A stretch of 12,057 nt of DNA from Suttonella ornithocola (GTDB taxonomy: Bacteria; Pseudomonadota; Gammaproteobacteria; Cardiobacteriales; Cardiobacteriaceae): contig NZ_LWHB01000106.1 of NCBI RefSeq assembly GCF_001889065.1, positions 1-12,057 on the forward strand. Direction: 5' to 3'. This document shows positions 5,890-12,057 of the stretch, in pieces. The notes beneath the pieces were generated by a model, which did not search any database, had not been told where the DNA came from, and saw nothing but the letters and a program-made list of their open reading frames with translations. The position numbers were made by a program, and so were the translations under genes. Position 1 is the first letter of the stretch, and each line of letters begins with the position of its first letter.

Positions 5890-6900
5890 CTAATAAATTT
5901 TTGCTTTGAACGGTAAATTATTTTTTAAATAAAGTGCGTTCTGTATTTTTCCTAAAAATCGACTTTTTAAACGAGATATAAAGTTCTCTTCTTTATCTTC
6001 TTCTAGTAGAAGCATTTGATGTGATTGGCAATGGGATAGAAGATAATCGTCACTGGTTTGGATTTTATCAATTAACCCTTTATTAATGGCTTGTTTACCG
6101 TACCAAGTTTCTCCTGTTGCAATGGTATCAATATCAAGGTTAGGACGCATTAGTGTAATATGTTCTTTAAAAAGAAAATGTGTTTCGTTTAATTCTTTTT
6201 GAAATTGTGCGCGATCTTCATCGGTATTTTCTCCAAATACGGTTAAAGAGCGCTTGTGTTTTCCTGCTGTATGCTGTTCGTAATGAATATGGTTTTTTTC
6301 AAGCAGATCATGAAAGTTAGGGATGGCACCAATTACGCCAATGGAGCCAATAATGGCAAAAGGTGCTGCGATGAGCTCATCTGCAACACAAGCCATCATA
6401 TATCCACCACTGGCAGCAACTTTATCAACGCAGATGGTTAATGGAATAGATTTTTCTTTTAAGCGAATGAGTTGAGAAGCTGCTAATCCATAAGCATGAA
6501 CATATCCGCCTCCACTTTCTAAACGGATAAGTACTTTATCTGTGGTTTTGGCGACTTGTAAGATGGCTGAGATTTGTTCTCGTAGAGTATCAACGGCGGT
6601 TGCTGCAATATCCCCATCAAAATCTAAAATGAATAGGCGAGGTAGATTTTGCTCATCTTTATTTTTTTCTGCTTTTTTAAGTTCTTTTTGATGCGTTTTC
6701 CAAGCTTTTTTATCGAGAAGATAGGAAAGTAATTGTTCACGCATATTTTCATAATGCGTATTTAAGGAAGTAAGTTTGAATTTATTATCTTCATTATGAT
6801 GACGTTTTGCCACACTGATGCTAACGATCAAGATAATGAGAGCAATGATAATTGTAAATGTTTTAGCAAAAAATAATCCATACTCCCAAAGATAGGTCAT
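5890..6900 (-). CDS. sohB: SohB-type membrane serine protease (peptidase S49)
   Basis: An inner-membrane protease of the signal-peptide-peptidase A clan with a Ser-Lys dyad. The 336 residues begin with one membrane segment (about 10-30), followed by a charged linker and the S49 core. Ser164 in DKVAASGGYMMA and Lys216 in AGKHKRSL are 52 residues apart, the spacing between Ser147 and Lys199 in B. subtilis SppA. SGGGYVHAYG (129-138) is the family's oxyanion-region motif. AGGAG lies 8 nt before the ATG, which overlaps the permease stop (TAATG), so translation is probably coupled to the ABC exporter. In E. coli sohB is a multicopy suppressor of a degP (htrA) mutant; its natural substrates are poorly known. 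Confidence 0.93.
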   Translation of the reverse strand: MTYLWEYGLFFAKTFTIIIALIILIVSISVAKRHHNEDNKFKLTSLNTHYENMREQLLSYLLDKKAWKTHQKELKKAEKNKDEQNLPRLFILDFDGDIAATAVDTLREQISAILQVAKTTDKVLIRLESGGGYVHAYGLAASQLIRLKEKSIPLTICVDKVAASGGYMMACVADELIAAPFAIIGSIGVIGAIPNFHDLLEKNHIHYEQHTAGKHKRSLTVFGENTDEDRAQFQKELNETHFLFKEHITLMRPNLDIDTIATGETWYGKQAINKGLIDKIQTSDDYLLSHCQSHQMLLLEEDKEENFISRLKSRFLGKIQNALYLKNNLPFKAKIY

Positions 6901-7646
6901 TAATGGTTCTCCTGTTGATAATAATAGATTAAGGAAAGAAAAAAGATAATATGTAAAATAATAAAAATAAGTGTTTGTAAGGTAAACTGCCCTTGCATGA
7001 GTAAATCGTTATGCGCAAAAGGTGATAGCCATTGTAGCATTGCTACAAGTGAAGCTGGGCTATTAAAAAGTAATGGTAATAGCCACCATAGCAACCAAAT
7101 AATTGCACAGCACATAGAGGCAGAAGTATTTTGTTTTAATATAATGGAGATAGTAAGCGATAATCCAATAGCATAGGCAATGGTTAAAATTTGGCTAGCT
7201 AAAAACCCGATTAATAATCCATTATCAAATTGTGTTCCTTGACTTAACCATGCGACACCAAACCAAAAAGAAATGATTAGGGTGGTTAAAATTATTATCA
7301 ATACAATGATTTTAAAGATAATTTGATAAAAAAAGCCGCCTAGATATTTAGGATAGAGAGTAATAGTTTGCCATTGATATTCTTGTGAAATGGTTCGTGC
7401 AGCAAAAAAAACAGACCAAGTAATGATAATCCAAATGACAAGTTGATTGACGGGTAGTAATAGCATCTGAGTAGCTCCCCGTCTATTTTCAAGCTGTGCA
7501 AGTTGTGGTGCAAGGTGTTGGTATTCTTGAAATGCAGCTAGGAAGTATAAGGCAAATATTGTCCAAATGAGTGTTAACATTCCAAGTGATAGTAAGGAAG
7601 CTTGTAGGTAATATTCTTTATATAAAAGGTTTTTCTTATGCATCAT
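6900..7646 (-). CDS. ABC-2 type transporter permease (GldF/NosY-like)
   Basis: The membrane subunit of an ABC exporter; 248 residues with about six hydrophobic helices (roughly 16-38, 66-83, 109-134, 143-170, 176-195, 222-243). The late segment WLSPFAHNDLLMQGQFTL, followed by a last helix, resembles the ABC-2 permeases of the gliding/copper-enzyme maturation group (GldF, NosY). It overlaps the end of the ATPase gene by 11 nt (ATGATGCATAA), so the ATG three bases in is also possible. It ends by overlapping the sohB start. The substrate cannot be told from sequence. Confidence 0.85.
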   Translation of the reverse strand: MMHKKNLLYKEYYLQASLLSLGMLTLIWTIFALYFLAAFQEYQHLAPQLAQLENRRGATQMLLLPVNQLVIWIIITWSVFFAARTISQEYQWQTITLYPKYLGGFFYQIIFKIIVLIIILTTLIISFWFGVAWLSQGTQFDNGLLIGFLASQILTIAYAIGLSLTISIILKQNTSASMCCAIIWLLWWLLPLLFNSPASLVAMLQWLSPFAHNDLLMQGQFTLQTLIFIILHIIFFLSLIYYYQQENH

Positions 7647-8496
7647 GATGCTTATTTCTAATGTTTTGTAGTAAAGCAGAAGGCGGAGTAGTTGTTAAGG
7701 CAATAACCCCAGGTTGGATAGAGAGTTGCATCATTTTTTCTGTCCTTTCTTTTTCTGTGTAGCAGCAATAACCTGTATGATAGTCAAGTACTTTATTTGC
7801 TGGGATTGTTTTAGGAAAGTCGCTTTGTGTTTGCCACTCCGCCCATAACCAATATTCCTTTTTAGAAGGTAAGGGAAGTTTATATACTTGCCCTTGGTAA
7901 ATGTCGTAGATTTTATTTGAAATTTGTAATGCTCTTTGCCATTGGTGTTCTATCACAATAATTCCCATGCCTTGTTTTGCACACCTCTTGAGAATGTGAT
8001 AAAGAATGGAGCGATGTTTGGTATCTAGTCCATTGCTTGGTTCATCTAGTAAAAGAATATCGGGTTGTTGTAAAAGGGCTTTGGCTAATGATAAACGCTG
8101 TCGATAACCATGGGAAAGGGTCTTGCAAGATTGATGTAATACAGATTCTAGATGGCACTGTTGGATGATGGCGTTTTTTTCTTCTTCTTTTATGGTCGGG
8201 TGTGTTAGTTCTGTGTACCAATTTAAGAGCATAGCAACCGTCCAGTTGGGGAAAAAGGTTGCTTGGTCTGTCATCCATGCAATTTTAGGAGATACGCAAT
8301 AATAAATAACTTCTCCAGCATGGGGAGGGATTAAACCGGCTGCAATTGAAAGTAAGCTGGTTTTTCCAGCACCATTATCACCAATTAGCGCAATGATTTC
8401 ACCTTGATGTAATGAAAGGCTGGCATTATTGATAATGGTTTTTTTATAGCAAGCAAAACTGATGTTTTTGAGTTGTAATAGCGGGGTAGTAACCAT
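7636..8496 (-). CDS. ABC transporter ATP-binding protein
   Basis: The ATPase of the exporter encoded with the next gene; 286 residues. Walker A GDNGAGKT is at 39-46, the Q-loop Gln78 lies in TDQATFFPNWTV, the signature LSHGY (127-131) replaces the common LSGGQ, Walker B LLLDEP ends at Glu152, the D-loop is GLD, and the switch His184 is in VIEHQ. A C-terminal extension of about 75 residues after the nucleotide-binding domain has no motif I recognise. No Shine-Dalgarno precedes the ATG. A TATATT (8516-8511) sits about 15 nt before the start, which could give a nearly leaderless message, but no -35 supports it. The rpmG terminator lies just upstream, so transcription is either separate or by read-through. 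Confidence 0.92.
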   Translation of the reverse strand: MVTTPLLQLKNISFACYKKTIINNASLSLHQGEIIALIGDNGAGKTSLLSIAAGLIPPHAGEVIYYCVSPKIAWMTDQATFFPNWTVAMLLNWYTELTHPTIKEEEKNAIIQQCHLESVLHQSCKTLSHGYRQRLSLAKALLQQPDILLLDEPSNGLDTKHRSILYHILKRCAKQGMGIIVIEHQWQRALQISNKIYDIYQGQVYKLPLPSKKEYWLWAEWQTQSDFPKTIPANKVLDYHTGYCCYTEKERTEKMMQLSIQPGVIALTTTPPSALLQNIRNKHHDA

Positions 8497-8513
8497 TTTT
8501 AGTAAGGTAAAAT

Positions 8514-8541
8514 ATAAAAAAACCCGCTTAGAGAGCGGGTT
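8514..8541 (-). terminator. Intrinsic terminator after rpmG
   Basis: AACCCGCT (8521-8528) pairs with AGCGGGTT (8534-8541) around a 5-nt loop. On the minus strand a run of T follows the stem. It is 17 nt past the rpmG stop and closes the tRNA-Phe/rpmB/rpmG unit. Confidence 0.9.
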
Positions 8542-8558
8542 CTTTTAATAGAAAAAAG

Positions 8559-8729
8559 TTATTTAATTTTTGCTTCTTTGTAAATGCAATGCTTGCGAGC
8601 AACAGGATCAAATTTTTTAATCTCCATTTTCTCAGGCATGTTGCGTTTGTTTTTGGTTGTAGTGTAAAAATGTCCGGTGCCTTCAGAAGAAACTAGACGA
8701 ATTTTTTCACGGACGTTTTTTTTAGCCAT
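8559..8729 (-). CDS. rpmG: 50S ribosomal protein L33
   Basis: A small protein of the large subunit near the E site; 56 residues beginning MAKKNVREKIRLVSS and containing GTGHFYTTTKNKRN and the ending HCIYKEAKIK. It is the zinc-free type, since the CXXC pairs are absent and only one Cys occurs. AAGGAG lies 7 nt before the ATG and overlaps the rpmB stop region, with 10 nt between the genes. The order rpmB-rpmG is conserved in proteobacteria. Confidence 0.96.
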   Translation of the reverse strand: MAKKNVREKIRLVSSEGTGHFYTTTKNKRNMPEKMEIKKFDPVARKHCIYKEAKIK

Positions 8730-8739
8730 GATTTACTCC

Positions 8740-8976
8740 TTACACTTTTTCGCCGCGCGCACGAATTTCGCCAAGTACGGCATCAATGCCGCGCTTATCG
8801 ATAATACGCATGCCATGGGCAGAGACTTTCAGTTTCACGAAACGGTTTTCGCTCTCTACCCAAAAACGGTGTTCCTGGATATTAGGAAGAAAACGGCGCT
8901 TCGCTTTATTGTTTGCGTGTGAAACGGTATGACCGACCAAGGGTTTTTTACCGGTCACCTGACAAATGCGTGACAT
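8740..8976 (-). CDS. rpmB: 50S ribosomal protein L28
   Basis: A 78-residue large-subunit protein beginning MSRICQVTGKKPLVGHTVSH, followed by ANNKAKRRFLPN and the C-terminal KRGIDAVLGEIRARG. The start at 8976 follows GAGGT by 6 nt; the longer open frame to 9045 runs into tRNA-Phe and is rejected. The gene lies 36 nt after the tRNA-Phe 3' end and 10 nt before rpmG. It looks GC-richer than rpmG. Confidence 0.97.
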   Translation of the reverse strand: MSRICQVTGKKPLVGHTVSHANNKAKRRFLPNIQEHRFWVESENRFVKLKVSAHGMRIIDKRGIDAVLGEIRARGEKV

Positions 8977-9012
8977 TGCCGTACCTCTTAAATGTAAGTG
9001 TTTAGAAACTGA

Positions 9013-9088
<76 letters not shown>

Positions 9089-9102
9089 TTGGAAAGGCGC
9101 GT

Positions 9103-9131
9103 ATTAAACTGTATTTTTGATTAGACGTCAA
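9103..9131 (-). promoter_or_regulatory. tRNA-Phe/rpmB promoter
   Basis: TTGACG (9131-9126) and TTTAAT (9108-9103) are separated by exactly 17 bp and followed by the GC-rich discriminator ACGCGCC, the type linked to stringent control of stable-RNA promoters. The likely start site is a few bases before the mature tRNA 5' end. Confidence 0.8.
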
Positions 9132-9151
9132 GCTTTAAAAGTTTTTTTTTT

Positions 9152-9421
9152 CTAATTTTTTTTATTTGGCTGATATTTTTCAGGGCTAACTTGTTCATCT
9201 CCAAAGAGATAACGAAGCATTTGTGTTTTTAAAAACTCTTGTGTTTCTGGCTCAAAAGAGGCAAGTCTATGCTCATTGATTAGCATGGTTTGTTGTTGTA
9301 GCCACATATTCCATGCTTCTTGAGAAATGTTATTGAGTATTTTTTCGCCGAGTTCGCCAGGAATGGGTTTGCGAGTGAGCGCATTGCTTTCTTTTTTTAG
9401 TTTGGCACAAAATATTTTCAT
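9152..9421 (-). CDS. yggX: Probable Fe(2+)-trafficking protein YggX
   Basis: A small cytosolic protein (89 residues) linked in enterobacteria to protection of Fe-S clusters and iron trafficking under oxidative stress. It matches the family in IFC (Cys5, corresponding to the conserved N-terminal Cys), PGELGEKILNNISQEAW, QTMLINEHRL, and the C-terminal FLFGDE/VSPEKY-like region. No good Shine-Dalgarno precedes the ATG, but the N-terminal alignment supports this start. It is divergent from nagZ and lies 63 nt upstream of tRNA-Phe with no terminator between them. Confidence 0.93.
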   Translation of the reverse strand: MKIFCAKLKKESNALTRKPIPGELGEKILNNISQEAWNMWLQQQTMLINEHRLASFEPETQEFLKTQMLRYLFGDEQVSPEKYQPNKKN

Positions 9422-9450
9422 AAGTTTGATGTTCTTGAAGAAGGTTTTTT

Positions 9451-9479
9451 ACTATATCACTAGTCCTATAGGTTGTCAT
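9451..9479 (-). promoter_or_regulatory. yggX promoter (sigma70-like)
   Basis: ATGACA (9479-9474) and TATAGT (9456-9451) with a 17-bp spacer, about 30 bp upstream of the yggX start. Each hexamer differs from consensus at one position. Confidence 0.65.
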
Positions 9480-9512
9480 GAATAGCAGGTGCTTATTTTT
9501 TTGATAAATATT

Positions 9513-9540
9513 TTGTGGTATTGGTCTTTTCTTAGATAAT
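9513..9540 (+). promoter_or_regulatory. Candidate nagZ promoter
   Basis: TTGTGG (9513-9518) and GATAAT (9535-9540) with a 16-bp spacer. Transcription from it would begin near 9547, which makes the GTG at 9548 essentially leaderless and favours the ATG at 9578 as the nagZ start. Confidence 0.45.
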
Positions 9541-9577
9541 CTTAGCGGTGTTTGTATTAGAGTTGATTGTTAATAAG

Positions 9578-10582
9578 ATGAGTTTGTTTTTAGGAATTGA
9601 AGGATTGGTATTGTCAGAAGCGGATAAAAGACGTTTGCAACATCCGTTTTGTAGTGGCGTGATTTTGTTTTCTCGTAATTATGCTGACCCAGCTCAGCTT
9701 AGAAGTTTGACTCAAGAAATTAAATCTTGCTCTCGGAAGCTTCTGATTGCAGTAGATCATGAAGGGGGAACTGTACAACGGTTTCGAACGGGGTTTACAG
9801 AAATTCCTTCGGCAGCTTGCTTGGGAAATTTATTTGATCATTCGCCTATGCTGGCATTAGAGTTGGCAGAGGTGATTGGGATTATTATTGCTTATGAGTT
9901 ACGTCAGTTTGATATTGATTTTAGCTTTGCGCCCGTTTTAGATTTGAAGGATACGCAGTCTTCGGTCATTGGTAATCGAGCATTTCATGCAAATCCTGCA
10001 GTTGTAACACTGTTATCAATGGCTTTTCGGAAGGGATTACGAACAGTAGGAATGTCGGCGGTTGGAAAACATTATCCCGGTCATGGACGGGTGGTAGGAG
10101 ATTCGCATTATTCTCTACCAAAAGATAGTCGTTCTTACGAAGAGAGAGCGCCAGATAGATTTCCTTTTTTAGCTAATATTGCAGATAGGATAGAGGGGAT
10201 AATGAGTGCGCATATTTTATTACCTGACTCTGAACAGCCAGCGGGCTTTTCTGCTGAAACGTTAGTTGATTTGCGGAATAAGGGATTTAATGGTGCTATT
10301 ATTAGCGATGATTTAGATATGGCAGGCGCACACTTTTTTACGCATCCTTGGCAAAGAGTGGAGGCAGCGTTGTCTGCGGGCGCAGATGCGGCAATGATTT
10401 GTAATACGTTTTCGGATATGGATGAGGTGCTGATGTCTGACTTAGATTTCTCAATGTCAAAGCAATCGCGTAAACGGTTAAATGCGCTTGCTGCTAGGAA
10501 AGTTAATGAAGAACAGGCACTTTTATATTATCTTTCTGCAAGAGCGTTATTTAGCGCGTATCGTCATCAACTTATGGCATAA
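9578..10582 (+). CDS. nagZ: Beta-N-acetylhexosaminidase NagZ (glycoside hydrolase family 3)
   Basis: A cytosolic enzyme that removes N-acetylglucosamine from anhydromuropeptides during peptidoglycan recycling; in beta-lactamase-inducing bacteria its product also activates AmpR. It is 334 residues as annotated. Motifs in order: VILFSRNY, AVDHEGGTVQRF (60-64 DHEGG), KHYPGHG (164-170), the Asp175/His177 acid-base dyad in GDSH, and Asp244 in IISDDLDMAGA as nucleophile. The start was set at the ATG at 9578, matching family N termini; the frame is also open from a GTG at 9548. No clear Shine-Dalgarno is seen. It probably leads the plus-strand gene run. Confidence 0.94.
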   Translation: MSLFLGIEGLVLSEADKRRLQHPFCSGVILFSRNYADPAQLRSLTQEIKSCSRKLLIAVDHEGGTVQRFRTGFTEIPSAACLGNLFDHSPMLALELAEVIGIIIAYELRQFDIDFSFAPVLDLKDTQSSVIGNRAFHANPAVVTLLSMAFRKGLRTVGMSAVGKHYPGHGRVVGDSHYSLPKDSRSYEERAPDRFPFLANIADRIEGIMSAHILLPDSEQPAGFSAETLVDLRNKGFNGAIISDDLDMAGAHFFTHPWQRVEAALSAGADAAMICNTFSDMDEVLMSDLDFSMSKQSRKRLNALAARKVNEEQALLYYLSARALFSAYRHQLMA

Positions 10583-10611
10583 TATTGTTTTAAATAGCCT
10601 CTCTCATTTTT

Positions 10612-10980
10612 ATGGCAGAAAAACTTGTCGTTATTATTTTAAACAGCGCGCCAGATTCAGGAACGGAATTGGTAGAGCCAATTTATCATGCAACTGTTGC
10701 TGCTTCGATGGATTATCGAGTAGAAGTCATTTTAGCAGGCAGAGCAGGGGAATTGGCAATACGAGGAGTTGCAAATAAGATTGCTTCTCCCAGAAAGCCA
10801 GATGAAACTATTCATGATTTGATTAAGGAAGCGTATCAAAGTGGTGTCGTTTTTAAAGCTAGTAAGTTTGTAGTACAAAAGTGGGGAGATAATCTTATCG
10901 CTGAAATTAGCGAAGTGGTTAGTGGTGGCTATATTATTGGCGAAATTATGAATCCTTCTGTAACAACTCTTACCTACTAA
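10612..10980 (+). CDS. DsrE-like family protein without cysteines
   Basis: A 122-residue predicted cytosolic protein. The beginning (KLVVIILNSAPDSG, then EPIYHATVAASMDYRVEVILAG), the middle (DLIKEAYQSGVVFKAS) and the end (ISEVVSGGYIIGEIM) resemble the DsrE/DsrF fold of small sulfur-relay-related proteins. It has no Cys at all, so the thiol chemistry of sulfurtransferase members is not possible here. Gene spacing is 29 nt after nagZ and 11 nt before hpt, so it is likely cotranscribed. No Shine-Dalgarno is evident before the ATG. Fold assignment is moderate; function is unknown. Confidence 0.75.
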   Translation: MAEKLVVIILNSAPDSGTELVEPIYHATVAASMDYRVEVILAGRAGELAIRGVANKIASPRKPDETIHDLIKEAYQSGVVFKASKFVVQKWGDNLIAEISEVVSGGYIIGEIMNPSVTTLTY

Positions 10981-10991
10981 CTAGTGATTTT

Positions 10992-11561
10992 ATGAAACAA
11001 CCTTTAAGTAATCAAGATCTTGAAAATGTACTCCGTCATTCTGAATGTTTAATTACAGCAGCAGAAATCAATAGTGCTTATGATCGTCTTGCGGCGCAAT
11101 TAAATCTGCATTATGCCGGATTAAATCCAATTGTGATGGTCGTCATGAATGGCGGATTGATTCCAGCAGGGCAGTTATTAACCAAATTAACGTTCTTTCA
11201 TCGCATGGAATATTTGCATGCAACACGGTATCGCAATAATCGGGCAACGAGTGAGTTGAATTGGAAAATGCGCCCGAATGCAGAGCTTAAAGATGAGCAT
11301 GTTTTGTTAATTGATGATATTTTTGATGAAGGGATTACTTTAAAGGCAGTTGTTGATGAGTTATCTGAACAACAGCCTAAGACGTTAAAAACTTGCGTGC
11401 TTTTAAATAAGCAACATGATAGAAAAGTCCCTAATTTTGAGATTGATTTTAGCGGTTGTAATGTGGCTGATCGCTATATTTATGGCTGTGGTATGGACTA
11501 TCATGGCTATCTTCGCCACTTACCGGGCATTTATGCTCTGAAAGAAGATGCGCAAATTTAG
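10992..11561 (+). CDS. hpt: Hypoxanthine-guanine phosphoribosyltransferase
   Basis: A purine salvage enzyme that joins hypoxanthine or guanine with PRPP to give IMP or GMP. It is 189 residues of type I phosphoribosyltransferase fold. The PRPP loop VLLIDDIFDEGITL is at 104-117 with acidic Asp108-Asp109; VVMNGGLIPAG (50-60) is the first substrate loop, and the base-binding part is VADRYIYGCGMDYHGYLRHLPGIYAL (158-182). A nagZ neighbour of this subfamily is familiar from other gammaproteobacteria. No Shine-Dalgarno is apparent before the start. The end overlaps the next gene by 14 nt. Confidence 0.92.
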   Translation: MKQPLSNQDLENVLRHSECLITAAEINSAYDRLAAQLNLHYAGLNPIVMVVMNGGLIPAGQLLTKLTFFHRMEYLHATRYRNNRATSELNWKMRPNAELKDEHVLLIDDIFDEGITLKAVVDELSEQQPKTLKTCVLLNKQHDRKVPNFEIDFSGCNVADRYIYGCGMDYHGYLRHLPGIYALKEDAQI

Positions 11562-11928
11562 TGGAGTATGGTTATTACTTTTTTTAACTGCTTGTGTTAA
11601 TGAAGGGCAGTATCAAGAGGTTAAAACGGTTCAATTTGGGAATAATAGCGCTAATCAGATTATGGAAATGACTCAGGGAAGTTATCGTCAAATAGGCGCA
11701 TATCCTATTGCTGGTAATGTTAATGTTCATACGCCGAATGTTTCTGCAAGGATTGTTCAGCCTGCTGTAGTGGCGGTTTCTCCTGAAATGTATCCTGTAG
11801 AGAGTACAAGAGTTTATCGAAATAGAAATACTAGTATTAAGCGTGGTACGGTATATCCAACCGGTTGTACGCATCAAGTGGTTCGACATAGCAAGGTAGA
11901 GGTTTATTCTGTGCCTTGTTATCATTAA
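11548..11928 (+). CDS. Small predicted lipoprotein
   Basis: A 126-residue protein that I do not recognise. It has a basic N terminus, a short hydrophobic stretch and the lipobox LTAC (13-16), so signal peptidase II cleavage before Cys16 is expected; Val17 does not specify inner-membrane retention. The mature part is rich in Asn, Val and Tyr with Pro-containing segments. Cys107 and Cys124 near the end could form a disulfide in the periplasm. It overlaps the hpt stop by 14 nt, suggesting coupled expression. Confidence 0.75.
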   Translation: MRKFSGVWLLLFLTACVNEGQYQEVKTVQFGNNSANQIMEMTQGSYRQIGAYPIAGNVNVHTPNVSARIVQPAVVAVSPEMYPVESTRVYRNRNTSIKRGTVYPTGCTHQVVRHSKVEVYSVPCYH

Positions 11929-11948
11929 AAATTAAGGCTTTTTGAATA

Positions 11949-12057
11949 ATGATAAGAGTTTTCTTATTTTTAGTTCTACTCTGTATCCAAGCAGCTTGTA
12001 GTTCTTCTCGTTATTCTTCTGAATATTTAATTTCTCATTATCTTAATGCAAGTGAAG
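11949..12057 (+). CDS. Second predicted lipoprotein, cut by the window end
   Basis: The first 36 codons of an open frame starting 20 nt after the previous gene. A basic hydrophobic N terminus (MIRVFLFLVLL) leads to the lipobox-like QAAC with Cys17 and then Ser-rich sequence, the typical start of a lipoprotein. Gln at the -3 position is less usual. The product and real length cannot be judged. Confidence 0.6.
   Translation, partial: MIRVFLFLVLLCIQAACSSSRYSSEYLISHYLNASE

Noticed and set aside
8042..8278. Alternative-frame open frame within the ABC ATPase gene
   Set aside because: The ATPase frame contains all motifs across this segment.
8677..8922. Plus-strand open frame opposite rpmG and rpmB
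   Set aside because: It is antisense to two ribosomal protein genes with good starts.
11584..11925. Minus-strand open frame opposite the first lipoprotein
   Set aside because: The plus frame has a lipobox and overlaps hpt in a typical way; the minus frame has no signal or motif.

Overview
The window comes from a low-GC gammaproteobacterium. Gene content and order (rpsO-pnp-tRNA-Ser, luxS-mtnN, tRNA-Phe-rpmB-rpmG, yggX, nagZ-hpt) fit the order Cardiobacteriales (Dichelobacter/Suttonella/Cardiobacterium). That placement is an inference from protein resemblance and from a remembered parallel, not from a search.

Region 1 (1-1920) is the decayed end of an integrated element. It holds the C-terminal part of an IS630-family transposase with an in-frame stop, the right end of that IS, and a P4-type tyrosine integrase gene. 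The integrase is broken twice: by an amber codon (1325-1327) and by a 92-bp MITE (966-1057). Removing the MITE plus one TA restores the reading frame exactly, and the MITE ends match the IS630 end, so the IS family is the likely source of the mobilising transposase. Upstream of the integrase are three TTACCC repeats at exact 13-bp spacing, a terminator hairpin, and then tRNA-Ser(GGA), the probable attachment site.

Region 2 (1921-5668, minus strand) is core genome: luxS and mtnN (overlapping; two successive steps of S-adenosylhomocysteine recycling, one product being the AI-2 precursor), rpsO with its own promoter and a structured leader, pnp, and tRNA-Ser only 7 nt after the pnp stop. The last ~270 bp of pnp, encoding the S1 domain, are clearly GC-richer than the rest of the gene, so a recombination junction near the integration site is possible.

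Region 3 (5890-8496, minus strand) is a tightly overlapping three-gene operon: ABC ATPase, ABC-2 permease and a SohB-type S49 membrane protease. The substrate is unknown.

Region 4 (8514-9421, minus strand) holds yggX, tRNA-Phe(GAA) with a strong promoter, rpmB and rpmG, closed by a good terminator.

Region 5 (9513-12057, plus strand) is divergent from yggX: nagZ (peptidoglycan recycling), a cysteine-free protein resembling the DsrE family, a hypoxanthine-guanine phosphoribosyltransferase, and two small predicted lipoproteins, the second cut by the window edge. No CRISPR array, rRNA gene or replication origin was seen. No gene-free stretch exceeds 300 bases; the largest are 1700-1920 and 5669-5889, both described below.
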